A DNA stretch of 64,000 nt. It comes from Lutjanus erythropterus (taxonomy: Eukaryota; Chordata; Actinopteri; Lutjaniformes; Lutjanidae). The notes under the pieces were generated by a model. That model saw nothing but the letters and a program-made list of their open reading frames with translations. It had not been told where the DNA came from and did no database searches. Position 1 is the first letter of the stretch, and each line of letters starts with the position of its first letter. Shown here piece after piece: positions 50,690-61,644 of the stretch. The position numbers and the translations under genes were made by a program. Where the stretch lies: assembly GCA_020091685.1 (NCBI GenBank), contig CM034604.1:12422519-12486518 (forward strand), written 5' to 3'.

Positions 50690-51060
50690 CAAAGGACCTT
50701 TTCGCATAATATGCACAGCCATCAGATGGCTGGGAATTCACCTGTGAGTTGATGTTAGAGGTAAAGCCAGCCATTTGAATATTTAAGATGAGTTGGTAAC
50801 CCCAGCAGGACTTTTACATGCCCAGCCAAAAGGGATGATCGTTTCATTTTAATGTGCCGACACCCTGGTAATATGATTCGTCATGATCATCCCTGACCCT
50901 TATAACACTATCTATATTGCATTACCTGTGTGACCGAGCACCCTGTAAGCCACATTATGTGCAGCTGCAACTGGGTTTTCCCCCAGCAAATCACCATCCA
51001 CTAGTGCCACATCCACCTCTCTGCCCTCACTAAAGATATTCATGGTAATCGTGGTAACAA
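50690..51060. promoter_or_regulatory. Candidate conserved non-coding region
   Basis: About 370 bp free of repeat signatures and unlike the flanks, with balanced base composition and motifs such as CATAATATGCAC and GGTAATATGATTCGTCATGA. It is a guess based on texture, with no alignment. Confidence 0.2.
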
Positions 51061-52329
51061 GCAAACCAGAAATCATTTATAATTCATTCTTTTGCAAGTG
51101 TTAGAGACTACAAAAAATCGGTAACAGGAAGAAAGGGGGGAATCATTCTCTTAGAGACAGATATTGAAGGTTTAATGGTGTCCCTGGTGATGGTGACTGT
51201 TGGGCTTCCAATCCTTGTGTTTTTTTTTTCTTCACTGCCTAGTAACCCTTCTTCTCTCGCTCATCACTGAGGATGGCTCTTCATGCTGACTCTCTCTCAC
51301 ACACACGCACATGCACGTATAGCTATTGAAGCATCCTTGAATGATCAAAGAGGAAGATCCTCTGCCATATCACAGCTATCTCCAGTCTGCATGTTTGATT
51401 GTTCACAGGCTGTTTGTTCAACAAGATTTCGTATGCGCAGTATGATGGTAAATTCAATGCACGATAGCAGCATTTTGCATATTTCATTAGCACAGAACAA
51501 AACATACTTATTTATAGCCATCAAATATTTCTTCAACATTTTGTAATTAGGCGACAGCAACATTCCTTGTTTTTTTGGAGGACTATGACAGTTCACAATG
51601 ACATTTTACTAATTACGTTTAAAGAGCAGTTTGACCCCAGTGGAAGATAAACACCAGTGGTTGAGATTCCCACATTGCTGCAGTGATGTACAAGTGTGGG
51701 CAAAGTGGGAAACTCACGCAGCTTGCAAATGGTGTTAAATTTCACAGATGACATTTACACGTTTATTAATATGCGCTCTGTAATTCACAGAATTTCTGTA
51801 GACTGATGCAGATGTCAAGGTACAGGGCCCAGCTTTGAGAATTTGATGTCAGAGGAGAAGTATAAATGGTTTGAAAAATGTAGTTGGCCAGACCCAGTGG
51901 TGGTTTTATTGTCTGCCAGTGATCTTAACCTGGCCAGCAGGAGGGCATGAGGAATATATGAGAAATACCAGCATGCCAGGGCATTGGGTTACTGATCTGA
52001 ACTGGAATTGACATGTCATCTGGTTCATAGGTCAGGGGTTAAATACCAGAGCTGCAACACACCGTGATGAAGTGTGTTGGTGCCCACTCTCGAGCCTGAA
52101 ATCAGTCACATGAATCACTCCTGGTTTGTTACACTTCTATTTTCTCACTATTTATGAGAATTTAGCATTTGCTTTAGTATAGCATTTTTATTTTGGTAAA
52201 TGCAATTTGAGTAGTGTAGTTGTACGGTCAGAATTCCGTTCTGCACATATTATCTTGCTATGGATGTTAGTTTTTTAGTCTGTTGCAGGTCAAAATGTGG
52301 CCTGCAGCAGACAAGGTAAGCCTTGTTTA

Positions 52330-52560
52330 CCGAAGACTGGAGTTGCTTTATCAGATTCATTACTGCAAGTAGTGATGGAGTGGCTATGGCATGTGGACTT
52401 CCTCAGGGATCCGTTCTTGGACATCTCCTGTTCAATGTATACATGCTGCTTTTGGGCCAAATTCTGCAGAAAACGACACTGATTTACCACAGTCATGCAG
52501 ATGACACTCATGTATACCTGACATTGCCCCTATGGTATAAAATGTGCTATATAATCAAAC
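52330..52560 (+). mobile_element. LINE reverse-transcriptase fragment (L2-like)
   Basis: The + frame at 52323-52583 reads SSDGVAMACGLPQGSVLGHL, then LFNVYMLLLGQILQK, then YHSHADDTHVYLTLPL. This is the reverse-transcriptase palm: PQGSVLG motif, LFN-YMLPLG helix, and the catalytic (Y/F)ADD box with Tyr changed to His. The spacing matches L2-type non-LTR elements of fish. Only about 75 codons survive and the frame ends in a non-family tail, so the copy is dead and 5'- and 3'-truncated. Confidence 0.85.
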
Positions 52561-53271
52561 TTGCTTGCTTGTTTTTGGCCTAGCAGTTGTTGATTACTTG
52601 TGGCCCCTACTGGCCAATTAAGAGGAGCGAGGAGTCAGCAGTTGGTATAAAACAGAGCAGTCAGTAAGACAGTTTTTCAAAAATTGTGAGTCACCGCAAC
52701 CATGAGAGATCCTTGAGCAGTCATAAATGTGCACAAAAAATGTCAGGCTGGTGGGTCCAGTAGTGTGCAAGATTAGCTGTGGACAGTAGCTTCAGCCCCA
52801 TTTATCATGCACACACATGGCCTATCACATGGTGTCTCCCAGGCTTATGCCTTGCAGAGATACAAATGAATCATTGTGTCTATAATAAATCCCCTAAGTT
52901 AACACATGCAAGAAAAACTCTTTATGATCAAATCCTCTTTTGCAGGCAGAATTTTGGCACTAATGTAACTCCATACAGTATACTATTATTCTGCTTTGTT
53001 CCCTAAAGTCACTCTCATCCTAAACCCTCTGAGCTGCATCTTGGGTCTTAAGACGCATGGGGATGGATAGAGATGTGAGTAAAGAAAGGGATGCGAGTAA
53101 AGATGGGGAGGGGAAGATGGAACACAGAGTTTAGAGGGGGTGAGGTTAAATGGTCCATGTCAGTAGTAGTCTTTAACGCATGGGATTACTGCCCTTTTGT
53201 GTGCTGTGCGCTCACTCAATCACTGAGCCTGTGTAAGACACACTCACACCATTTACCCCACACTGCCACAG

Positions 53272-53330
53272 ACATCCTGATCAAGCAGACGGAGGCTGGG
53301 AAGTACACTGCTGCAATCAGCTTGCTAACA
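53272..53330 (+). other. Cryptic exon-like segment (59 bp)
   Basis: It is bounded by CACTGCCACAG on the left and GTAAGAG on the right. One frame reads ILIKQTEAGKYTAAISLLT and looks protein-like. However, the flanking atad2b exons join without it to a perfect family match (DHQRLS-ALLDTVVKK). In the atad2b phase it would read T-S-stop, and 59 bp would break the frame. It may be a chance splice pair or a poison exon. It is not part of the main transcript. Confidence 0.25.
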
Positions 53331-53434
53331 GTAAGAGCAGAATAAATTGAGGGGATGAAGACAGGGAAAGACACAAACAAGAAGAGAATGAAAAGACAAA
53401 CACTGGAAGTCAACAAGGAAAAGTGTTGTCTGGC

Positions 53435-53453
53435 AAAAAAAAAAAAAAAAAAA
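53435..53453. repeat. Poly-A tract (19 nt)
   Basis: A homopolymer run of nineteen A. It could be the tail of a retroposed copy, but the upstream sequence is not a repeat I know. Confidence 0.85.
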
Positions 53454-54639
53454 GGGAGGGTGTTGAAGAGGACCTGAGGAGAGTGCCTCTATGAAACATT
53501 GAAATAGACGAGAGGTGTGAAGATGCACTATAAAGAAGTGAAATGCACTTAAAACAAGCGACGGGAAGCATAGTGAAAAATAGAAGTGCAGTGGCAGCTG
53601 GATGAAAGGACGTTCGGAGCAGTGTCTTACAGAAAATTTCTCATTATTACACGTGTGAGATGGGTCGTAATGATGCTAATTAAAGCTTTTGTGCATGTGT
53701 TGTTAAAATCAGCATCTCACCAAGATGTGCTCCATTTGGTCCTCTTTTTATGAGTTCTCATGGCTGGGTTGCAACCTATGAAACCTGACAACTCCCTTGA
53801 TGTTAAACCAGAGTTACTGTATAAAAAGCACAAAACGAATCCAATAAAATATGCTCAATATAGAGCAGCTGACAGCACCTTTTTTTTAAGGCAGCTGTGA
53901 TGATCATTATCACTTTGGATGAATTCTCAATATTAGAGAAATTCTAAGTGTTCTTAGTTTCTGTATGCATACTTTATTTGTCAGGGGACCTATAGTTATT
54001 AGATTGGCCAGGTGAAGGTTTTTATGTCAAAGGCATATTACCGGTGAATCCTCCTACACTGTCAGATTAAGTTATGGAAGTGTGAATATTTGAAAGGTAT
54101 TATCTCCTCAAAGGCATGTTTCCAGGCTGTTGAGTTCAGTATGATAAGCACCCACTGGAAGTCAAGCTGGGGAAAGTATGGAAAATGAAACTTTTTTACA
54201 GTGACAGAACTCAAAAGAGATTTGAGATTTGTTTTTTTCTTTCTTCTTATCTCTCCTTATTATAATATTTATGTGTGTAAGTTTAAATTAATGTACTACT
54301 CACAATACAAAACCTTAAAACATGTATGTAGACGTAGGCATCATAAATATTGAAAAAGCAGTGCAGAAAACATGTTTACTGCCTTAGGAATGAAATAGCT
54401 ACCAAGTGTCTAACCTGTCATTTCTTTCTCATAGAACTGTTGTGCTCATTGTGAGGCAGAATGTTTTTTACAGGGTTGTAGTGGGTTTTCGTGATGCACC
54501 TAAAAAAAATTAAACAAGAAAGCACACTTAAGAATGCCGACCTCTGGCAAGGCCTAATAGTCTATCCTGTCACAAATTATTTTTTACTATCAGTGGATAG
54601 TGGGCAGATGAAAGAATAGTTCCAACAGTAGCCAAAGTT

Positions 54640-55194
54640 TAAGTTTTTGTGCTAGTTGCTGAGTTTTAGGGGCTGTGTCCACCAAAGTGTTTTTTTTTCC
54701 TGAGGCCAGTGTATTTTTTGAATTGTTTGCAATGGGAACACTGTGTATTTACACTCCACAACAAATGCCAGCAGCACATTGAGGCGCTGAGCACCTATTC
54801 TGCAATGAGCATATATCCTTTTATTCTGTTCGCAGAAAGTTGAAAAATGTTTCCTTGCCCACAAAGTCTTATGAATCCACATTGAACGATATGTGTCCAT
54901 CCTCTCTACTTTAGCTAAGAAAGGACGAGAGCAATGGGCCACTGCACCTTGTGCTGACATTTTTACACAGTATTTCTTGATAACTTGATCAAGAATGATC
55001 AACTAGGAGAACTTTGTTATCTGGGAAATAAGGTACAGTACTTGCAAAATATACATTAACTGTTACTTCCGCTGATATTCCGTATCCTAGCAACAAGAGC
55101 CACCAAAGCACTCTTGTGCACTCCCTGATTAGTGTTTTCTGTAGAGCGCCTGGCTGTTTTAGGTGGGGCAAAAGCACTTTGGTCTACACATGGC
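54640..55194. repeat. Probable dispersed repeat, unclassified
   Basis: The phrases CACCAAAGTGTTTTTTTTCC, CAATGGGAACACTGTGTATT, GGCGCTGAGCACC and GTAGAGCGCCTGGCTG resemble parts of common fish repeats. I cannot define its ends or class. It directly abuts the palindromic element at 55195. Confidence 0.35.
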
Positions 55195-55655
55195 CTGCTG
55201 TAGAGATGTCTACCTTCTCTCAAATATAATGAAACTAGAGATTGCGCCCAGCTTGTGGTTCTCAGAATGCCAAAAAAAAGCAAGCATGCATCAGCTCTTG
55301 GATGAGAGGCTCATGCTTGTGACAACGTGGGATGTAAACATTAATGGCATCCTCCTCAATTTCCTCAATTGAGCTGTAACCCCTCGTCCATGAGTAGATG
55401 CACGCTTCCTTGTGTGCGGTGATATGGTTGGTGGGTGTACAAACAAAGTAGTTCCTACATGAAATTGCTTACAAGGTCTCTGAATTATGTTGAGTAATCA
55501 GATCACGATTTCTTGAAAGAGGCATTGGTGTTGAATATTTTGGACTTTGGTCCATCTAGTCCCATTATATTTGAGAGAAGAAACACATCTCTTCAGGTCA
55601 CATCAGAACAGAGGGAAAAATGAAAAATTTTTGATTTTGGTGGTCTCCCTTTAAT
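55195..55655. mobile_element. Palindromic MITE of the TAAAGGGA family, full-arm copy
   Basis: The two arms are complementary. The left has GTAGAGATGTCTACCTTCTC, AAATATAATGAAACTAGAG, CAAGCATGCATCAGCTCTTG and GATGAGAGGCTCATGC. The right has CGTCCATGAGTAGATGCACG, CTTCCTTG..., TAGTCCCATTATATTTGAGA and GAAGAAACACATCTCTTCAG, then GATTTTGGTGGTCTCCCTTT at the end. The centre near 55375 is the fold point. It belongs with 28167-28516 (shared AGTAGTTCCTACATGAAA, CAAGGTCT and GATTTCTTGAAAGAGGCATT-type phrases). Confidence 0.7.
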
Positions 55656-56142
55656 TAAATTTTAACAACTAAGTATAAAGCTAATGCATTTAATACCTAA
55701 ACAGAGCATTGTGGACCAGCACTTTGGGGAAACATCATGGTGGATCCCAAGGGCAGCTCATGTTTGAAATTCACTTTTCTGTAACTCCATTAGAGGTGCT
55801 GAAAAGTAAAAACATCCTGACAGAGTGAAGTGTTGCTCTCAAGGTTAAATTCCTGGTCATGAGCTGAAGTCTGTCTTGGGATTAAGCTTCAACTGGAAGT
55901 TTTTGTTGATGGGAAGCTGTTGTCTGTTACTTTAATCAAGACAACTGTTCTGTCATTTAAACAGAAATCACAGTCGAATGGAGTACAGCGATTAATACAA
56001 TGCTAACCTTTTTACCTCTGTAATTTTTCTTTTGCTCACTGTAATTATCTCTCAGACGTTGGCTGATGAGAAGCTTTGACAAACATCCATGTCTTATTAA
56101 TCTTGACATTGCCTTGGTTTTATGTGTTTAACACATGGTCAC

Positions 56143-56145
<3 letters not shown>

Positions 56146-56184
<39 letters not shown>

Positions 56185-56210
56185 ACACACACAGACACAC
56201 ACACACACAC
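56146..56210. repeat. (CT)n(CA)n compound microsatellite
   Basis: About seventeen CT units (56146-56180) are followed by imperfect CA units to 56210. It lies about 510 bp upstream of the exon at 56721, too far to be its polypyrimidine tract. Confidence 0.95.
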
Positions 56211-56389
56211 GTACGTACCATTTAATTTCTGTTGAGGTTTCCCTGTTTGCTTTGCGTCAGTGATGGTAACTTTAATTATTGTGCCTTTGCTGTCTCAGTC
56301 CGTGCATTCTGATGAGCCCCTGTGTTTAAATAGACTCACATATACACACACAGACTCCGGCTTGGGTAAAATGTGACGAACAGGTCAAT

Positions 56390-56530
56390 TAAAAGGGCCT
56401 TTGACTGTCCAGAATGTTTTAATTAAAGTAGCAGTGAAATGTAAACTTGGTTCTAATTATGATTAGCCTTAATTGGCTGTCACTCTGATCTTAATTGCTT
56501 TTGAATACAGCTGACCTCCAAATGCTTCAT
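56390..56530. promoter_or_regulatory. Candidate conserved non-coding element
   Basis: It is rich in homeodomain-like cores (GTTTTAATTAAAGTAGC, GTTCTAATTATGATTAGCC, TTAATTGGCTGTCACTC, CTTAATTGC), and lies 200 bp before an exon. Inference only. Confidence 0.3.
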
Positions 56531-56720
56531 CTCCATGCACCAGCAACAGCTCTTAGCTTGTGTCCAGTTATTTAGCACTGTATGCCTGTCTGTTTCATTA
56601 TTGTTTGTCCAAACACATGTTTATGGGTGTTAGTGATAGTGTATAGTATGCATCCTTAAGAAGATTTTGTAAGTAAATAAGTCTTAAATGCTTAATTTGT
56701 TGATCTGGTATTCCCCTCAG

Positions 56721-56849
56721 GCTCTACTGGATACAGTGGTGAAGAAGAGTGAAGGCTACAGCGTGGAGCAGCTGGAGAGATTGTACTCCCTTCTCAGCCA
56801 GTGTATCTACCAGCACCGCAGAGTGTACGACAAGACCCAGCTACTAGAG
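56721..56849 (+). CDS. atad2b: atad2b exon: conserved C-terminal helical segment
   Basis: Residues 545-587 read ALLDTVVKKSEGYSVEQLER, then LYSLLSQCIYQHRRVYDKTQ and LLE. This aligns across its length with NLLKTVVKKSQNYNIFQLEN-LYAVISQCIYRHRKDHDKTSLIQ at the C-terminus of human ATAD2. The acceptor has a good pyrimidine tract (GGTATTCCCCTCAG). The donor GAG|GTCAGA at 56850 is weaker but usable. The exon is 43 codons in phase 0. In the human protein only about 13 residues (KMEQEV...) follow; I did not find that short last exon in the window, so it probably lies beyond 64000. Confidence 0.94.
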
Positions 56850-56969
56850 GTCAGAAACCGTTCTTAATTGTCTTTAACTGCTGTCTAGTTGTCAGTAGAA
56901 AGCCATTAGAGTTATATTAAAATGATATAATGTCTTAACATCACATAATACAGTGCAATCAGATTGGAA

Positions 56970-57240
56970 TCTGCTGCAAGACTAGAGATGATAGTCAGAA
57001 AATTAATCTGTGACCATTTTGCTCATGGTTTTAAGTTCCTGGTTCCAGCTTCTCACGGTGCATATTTTCAATTTTTCTTTGTCGTTGATAGAAAATTCAA
57101 TATCTTTAGGTTTTTGGCTTTTTCGCAGCAATTAAAATGTATCGGCTTGGGCTCTGAAAAAACTTTAAAGGCGATATGGACCAAACAATGAATTGATTAA
57201 TCCAGACAATAATCTTAGTCATTTCCTCAGAATTTTTTTC
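56970..57240. repeat. Teleost dispersed repeat (AGAAAATTAATC family)
   Basis: It contains AGTCAGAAAATTAATCTGTG, AGTTCCTGGTTCCAGCTTCT, CACGGTGCATATTTTCAATT, and AAATTCAATATCTTTAGGTT, in the order of a common fish hAT-like repeat. It ends near ATTGATTAATCCAGACAATA. The overlapping open frames on both strands are not genes. Confidence 0.65.
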
Positions 57241-58019
57241 AAGCCTGGTGCTGCATACTGAAAAAAACCTAAACAGAAGAGGCACACAGTATGACATATT
57301 GTTGTGGTTGCCTTTGGTCATACGGCGCAGCAGGCAGTCTGCACTTCATCCCCAACTATATTTAGTTTTGCTTGGCGCTGGGATTTTGGAGAAAAAACTG
57401 TTTGGTTGTCCTGTGCCAGAGATTTTTGTCTTTTTAGGTGGACACATGCTCACAAAGCGCTCACCTTGGCTCTGTTCTAGCGTAGTTTTGCTCAGTTGCT
57501 TCACCTCCAGCCTATTTTATGTGGTCAAAATCAACACAGACATCCTTGGTTTTTCCCCTCATCAAAGCACTGAACAGGGACGAGAGACTCATTAACAAGG
57601 TTGAGAAGCGGAACATCTGATGATTCACAGCAGCCCTTCTATGGGAATTTCTTCAAAATGTACACATTTTGCAATTAAAATGTAGAGCTGTTGGGACAAT
57701 AAGTCGATAAACTGTCCCTTAATTATGTAGAAAAAACAAAATTACATTAGTTATGAATACTTAACTTACTCATCTGCAAAGGGAGAAACACAAGCATGCT
57801 GCTGTGATATCAGTCATTATATATCTGGGCATTTATTTTGACCTCCATCCACTCAAGTCCATTCACTCACTCACTTCTAGTTAGGAGGCAGCATCAGAGG
57901 TTGACTCACATTTTGGAACAATGCCACACAAAAGCCCCCATCAAACACAGTTCATTGATTTCAGAATGAATGGATGTATGGCATTATTTTTAGCCACCAG
58001 TCCTGTACAATTATAGGGG

Positions 58020-58080
58020 AAACACTGAATCAGCAGATTAATTTAAAGTGAAAATAGTCATTGGTTGCAGCTCTGTGTGA
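58020..58080. repeat. End of a CGATTAATC-type repeat
   Basis: GAAAATAGTCATTGGTTGCA followed by GCTCTG is the usual end of the same broad family as 56970-57240 ('...AATCGTTAGTTGCAGCTC'). The 57240-58020 interval may be part of one composite element. Confidence 0.45.
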
Positions 58081-58376
58081 GACATAAGATATAATAGAAG
58101 TTTATTTAGCCAAGTCAAATGGTTGTAAATAAGTAGAAAACTTATAAAGACATAAAACAGTGAGATAAACTACATATGAAACATTATGACAGCATATTAT
58201 AGGAAAGTTGTTGTGCATCACTTGCAGTACAAAGAGTCCAAATATACAGATTGCAAATATAAACTATTAATGACATGCAAATGCAAAATATACAGAATGT
58301 CCAAAATATAAACAGGTTATGGGTAAAGATCCTAAAGATATGATGATATTTACAATATGGTCATTCTTTATGGGTT

Positions 58377-58420
58377 GCATATATATATATGTATGAGAAG
58401 TGGCATATACATATATATGC
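58377..58420. repeat. AT-rich inverted repeat
   Basis: GCATATATATATATGTAT is followed after about 11 bp by ATACATATATATGC, its near complement. It is probably an unstable (AT)n microsatellite rather than a functional hairpin. Confidence 0.7.
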
Positions 58421-59539
58421 ACAATATCAACCTGAAGTACAGGTAAGTGTATATGGCTAATGCAGAATATTAATGATTATGTCCATGATATTGCACGTGA
58501 CGTACCATGTCTCATTATGACCTGTTACACCGGGACAATATGACATTGTTGAGTCATTCTAACCTCTCATCTTTTCACCACACAATGGTTGCCCCAATAC
58601 CTTGTTGCTAGCTCACCAGAAAGATTTAAGCCTCTGAAGAGCACATGTGAACAAGGCAAATTCAATTGTAAGTGAATGTGAGACACTCTGCTGCAGCTGT
58701 CTAACAAGGGGCATCTTTTGTGTGCGGTACAAAAGAGATGATGTTAGGTGTTCTGCAAGGCTTTATTGAGGAAAAATCGCCTGGAGAAAGATACCTGAAG
58801 AAAAATAAGTATTTTCTGACTTCATCTTTTATTTTGAGCTGCAGGTTTGACAGCATGCAAACAGAATAACTCTGTCCAAAGTCGTCTAAATAGGGTCCAC
58901 ACAACTGGTAGCATTTACTGAACTAATTACATTCCAGGCATGATGGAGAAGTGGATGGGGGCATGGAGGCTTGAGTGTGGAAGTGGAGCTGAGCAGTAAT
59001 GGGAAAAATCTGAGATTTTCATAGTGGGAAGCGGGCCTCTTCGGGGGGCTCCAAACAGTTTCAGAGGAGGCTTAGACAATGGAAATTAAAAATATGACAT
59101 TAGATATTACATTAGTTATCCAAAGAAGATCACATAATATAGCCTATTTAGGATTTGGACTGTTTCCCCCACTTTCCCAGACTCAGTCACTAATAACTGC
59201 CTTAGCACAGCCCTTTTTATCTATTTGGTTTATTCTGAAGTTTGTCAAACAGCAATATTAAACTCTTGGCTCAGCTGATGAGTGTCTGTGGGATCAGATA
59301 CCATGATCATGATCCTGTGGGGATGCAGGAGTTGAACCAAACTAAGGGGCATGTGGGGGGCTGACTAATACTGTTAAAGCTGTAATATGGGTAAAAATGC
59401 TGAACTTATGTTATATATTTATTGAGTTGTGTCCTTACATTATATCAATTTTTTTCCAACAATGCTCAGATCAAGAGTTGTCCACAATTTATTCAAGGTA
59501 ATTGGGTTTTTTTTCCACTAGCCACTAGTTGATAAAACT

Positions 59540-59720
59540 TCCATGTAAACACAGAATACATTGGATATGTCAGAGAGTGAGGAAGGAAGCCAGCAAACGT
59601 GACTGAATTTAACATGAATTAAACTTAAATTTGAAACTTTTAAGCAGATTTTAATCTACAGTGGTTGTTTAGTAATGAAGACAACAACTCCCATAATCCC
59701 ACGCTACTTCATGATGTCCA
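59540..59720 (+). repeat. Dispersed repeat, copy 2 (other copy near 8480)
   Basis: It shares with 8480-8700 the phrases AACACAGAATACAT, GAGTGAGGAAGG, CAGCAAACGTGACTGAA, and AACTCCCATAATCCCACGCT. The orientation is the same in both. The family is unnamed and non-coding. Confidence 0.65.
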
Positions 59721-60555
59721 CAAAGTCTTTTGCTATCGTTTTAATGTGAGTGAGACCCCATTCAGCCAGCATTTAATGTACATTTCCACACCCTACCTTT
59801 ATTTATTTTAATTTAATTGATTTTATAAGAATAAATTGAATTTTCTTATTACTGTAGCATCAAGGTCATGAAATGTAAAATAAGCAAAAAACATGTTTAT
59901 TGTAGCATACTCAGTGTGCTGATTGTCTTGTCTTTCTGGGAAATACAACAAACAATACATTTCTTGCATTCTGTGAGTATGGGTTAAGGGTGTCTATTTT
60001 CATTTTTAATCTCTCTTGACAAGGTTCCATACAGAAAAAGCTGCTGTATATTTTCCCAGAATCCCATCTGGTCATCTGCTGCTGCTGTAGGATGTCGGTG
60101 TAGACAGCGGGCCAGGAATGGCAGTGTCCTGGTGCTGGTAGCCAGAACTGGCTGTCAGGATGTCAGAGAGAGCAGTCAGCCAGGTGGTGCCGCCTGTCGA
60201 CAGGCCGGCTGTTGGAGGAGGGGAGGGGGGCGCGTGTCTGGGCTCATTTCATACTGCCAGCCTAAATTGGTGTTTCCAGAGCAGAAATGTCAGCTCGTTT
60301 GGCACGTGTTTTGTTTTCCTGTGCTTCCAGCACACATCTCGACTCCACAGCAGGTCATCTCCTTGTTCCTCCCAAGAGAAAGCAGAAACATGCGCACACG
60401 CGTGCAGGGTTGCTACTCAGTATGGCGGCTGAAGCCATTTCCATTTAATGTTGCATTCTGCTGCTGTGCGTGGTGTTTGTGTCTACATTGTGAAGACGAG
60501 TGAAATGGAGCGTGTCCATACATTTGTCTCCTTTACTCTCCCCGTCCTCCTCCAG

Positions 60556-60666
60556 GGTACGGCTTGTCTCAGCCTTCCAGAAGAGCTGACCTTTAAGCAG
60601 ATGGAGTGGACTGCACCCTGCTTCCAGTTAAAGCCAGCGGGACCATCGCTGCTCTGTACACAATAA
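60556..60666 (+). other. Candidate alternative terminal exon of atad2b
   Basis: A strong pyrimidine tract (TCCTTTACTCTCCCCGTCCT, then CCTCCAG) directly precedes base 60556. In phase 0, the phase in which the 56849 donor leaves, the following bases are open for 36 codons (GTACLSLPEELTFKQMEW, then TAPCFQLKPAGPSLLCTQ) and end in TAA at 60664-60666. The tail does not resemble the human ATAD2 C-terminus, and I see no clear AATAAA soon after, so this is a candidate only. Confidence 0.22.
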
Positions 60667-61121
60667 CATGCCAACTATGTTTCTATCTACAAATTGGCGT
60701 CCATATTGCCCCACGCCTAATGTTTCATTTTGCCCGTGTCTCCGACAGCAATTTAAGGCTTTGTACGAGCCTTTGACCTTTAACCTAAGTCGGTGCGGTG
60801 CCAGAGCTCCACATGCCCCTGCTCCACTTTGCTGATCATCATAAGGCTTGGTTATTTCTCTGCTTGTGTGCGTGTTTGCTGCAGCAGCAGATTGTGACCT
60901 GCAGGTCATTTAATATAGCCGCTTTCGGCTTACGTGTTTATCGAAAGTATGGAGTCAGATCAATCCCAGTATTAATGAATGTACACAGACGGATTTACAA
61001 ATACATTCCGGGATTTGTAAGTTATCATTTTATATAAATGTAAAATAGATCTACACATAAAAAGGTTGAAAAAAGGTTCACGAATGTATTTCTAATGTGC
61101 ACACAAATACTTCTTCTTTTA

Positions 61122-61644
61122 AAGGAGCAATATGTAGCAATTCTGCATCAGAAAATCTGTACTGCAGTCCATATAGTGAGTTGGAGCCATAGATGTTACA
61201 GTATATTAAAAAGGTCAGTATTCTATTTAATATATACCCTCCCCAGACTTGAAGAAACTCAGGCAGGCTGCAGGAGCACAAGACAAATGCAACATGATAC
61301 TTTGACAATGCTTCAACAATACACACTCAAGTGTTGAGTCCAGTGACTGCCTGCCAGACTCCATTAAAATATTACTCACTTTAACCGTTGTAAACATCTG
61401 CTTCTTCTAAAAGATTATTAAAGATTATTATCTAAAGATTATGAAAATATTCAGTATTAATTTGAACTCCAATTAATATGAATCTGGCAAACTATAACAG
61501 TTATTCTGGCCGAGAATAGAATTTTCAAGGATAAAGTTATTGTCAGAGAAGCCAGTATTTCATCTTAGCATGTTTACGTAATCTCTGAAGGCATCTCTTG
61601 GCCATTTTATGAGAAATCAAAGTACATATATTAGATTTCTCCTT
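61122..61644. mobile_element. MITE, AAGGAG family, copy 2
   Basis: The left end is AAGGAGCAATATGTAGCAAT and the right end is TTAGATTTCTCCTT. The length (523 bp) and internal order match copy 1 at 15711-16220. The two copies are clearly diverged, so this is an old family. There is no coding capacity. Confidence 0.8.

Larger units (their letters stand above)
41984..56720 (+). other. atad2b: atad2b intron, 14.7 kb
   Basis: The donor is GTAAGT and the acceptor GGTATTCCCCTCAG at 56707-56720. It contains a palindromic MITE (42222), a duplicated block (46904 and 47552), a hAT-like repeat (49329), a LINE reverse-transcriptase relic (52330), a cryptic exon-like segment (53272), a further palindromic element (55195) and a CT/CA microsatellite (56146). 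Stretches 42880-46900 and 47780-49320 show no gene or repeat I can identify. Possible conserved sequence is at 50690-51060 and 56390-56530. Confidence 0.85.

Noticed and set aside
57248..57595. 115-codon open frame
   Set aside because: It lies in repeat-derived sequence and shows no domain or splice evidence.
60503..60530. GAAATGGAGCGTG as the conserved last exon (E-M-E...)
   Set aside because: It recalls the KMEQEV end of human ATAD2, but it has no acceptor in the right phase; the only nearby AG gives an immediate TGA.
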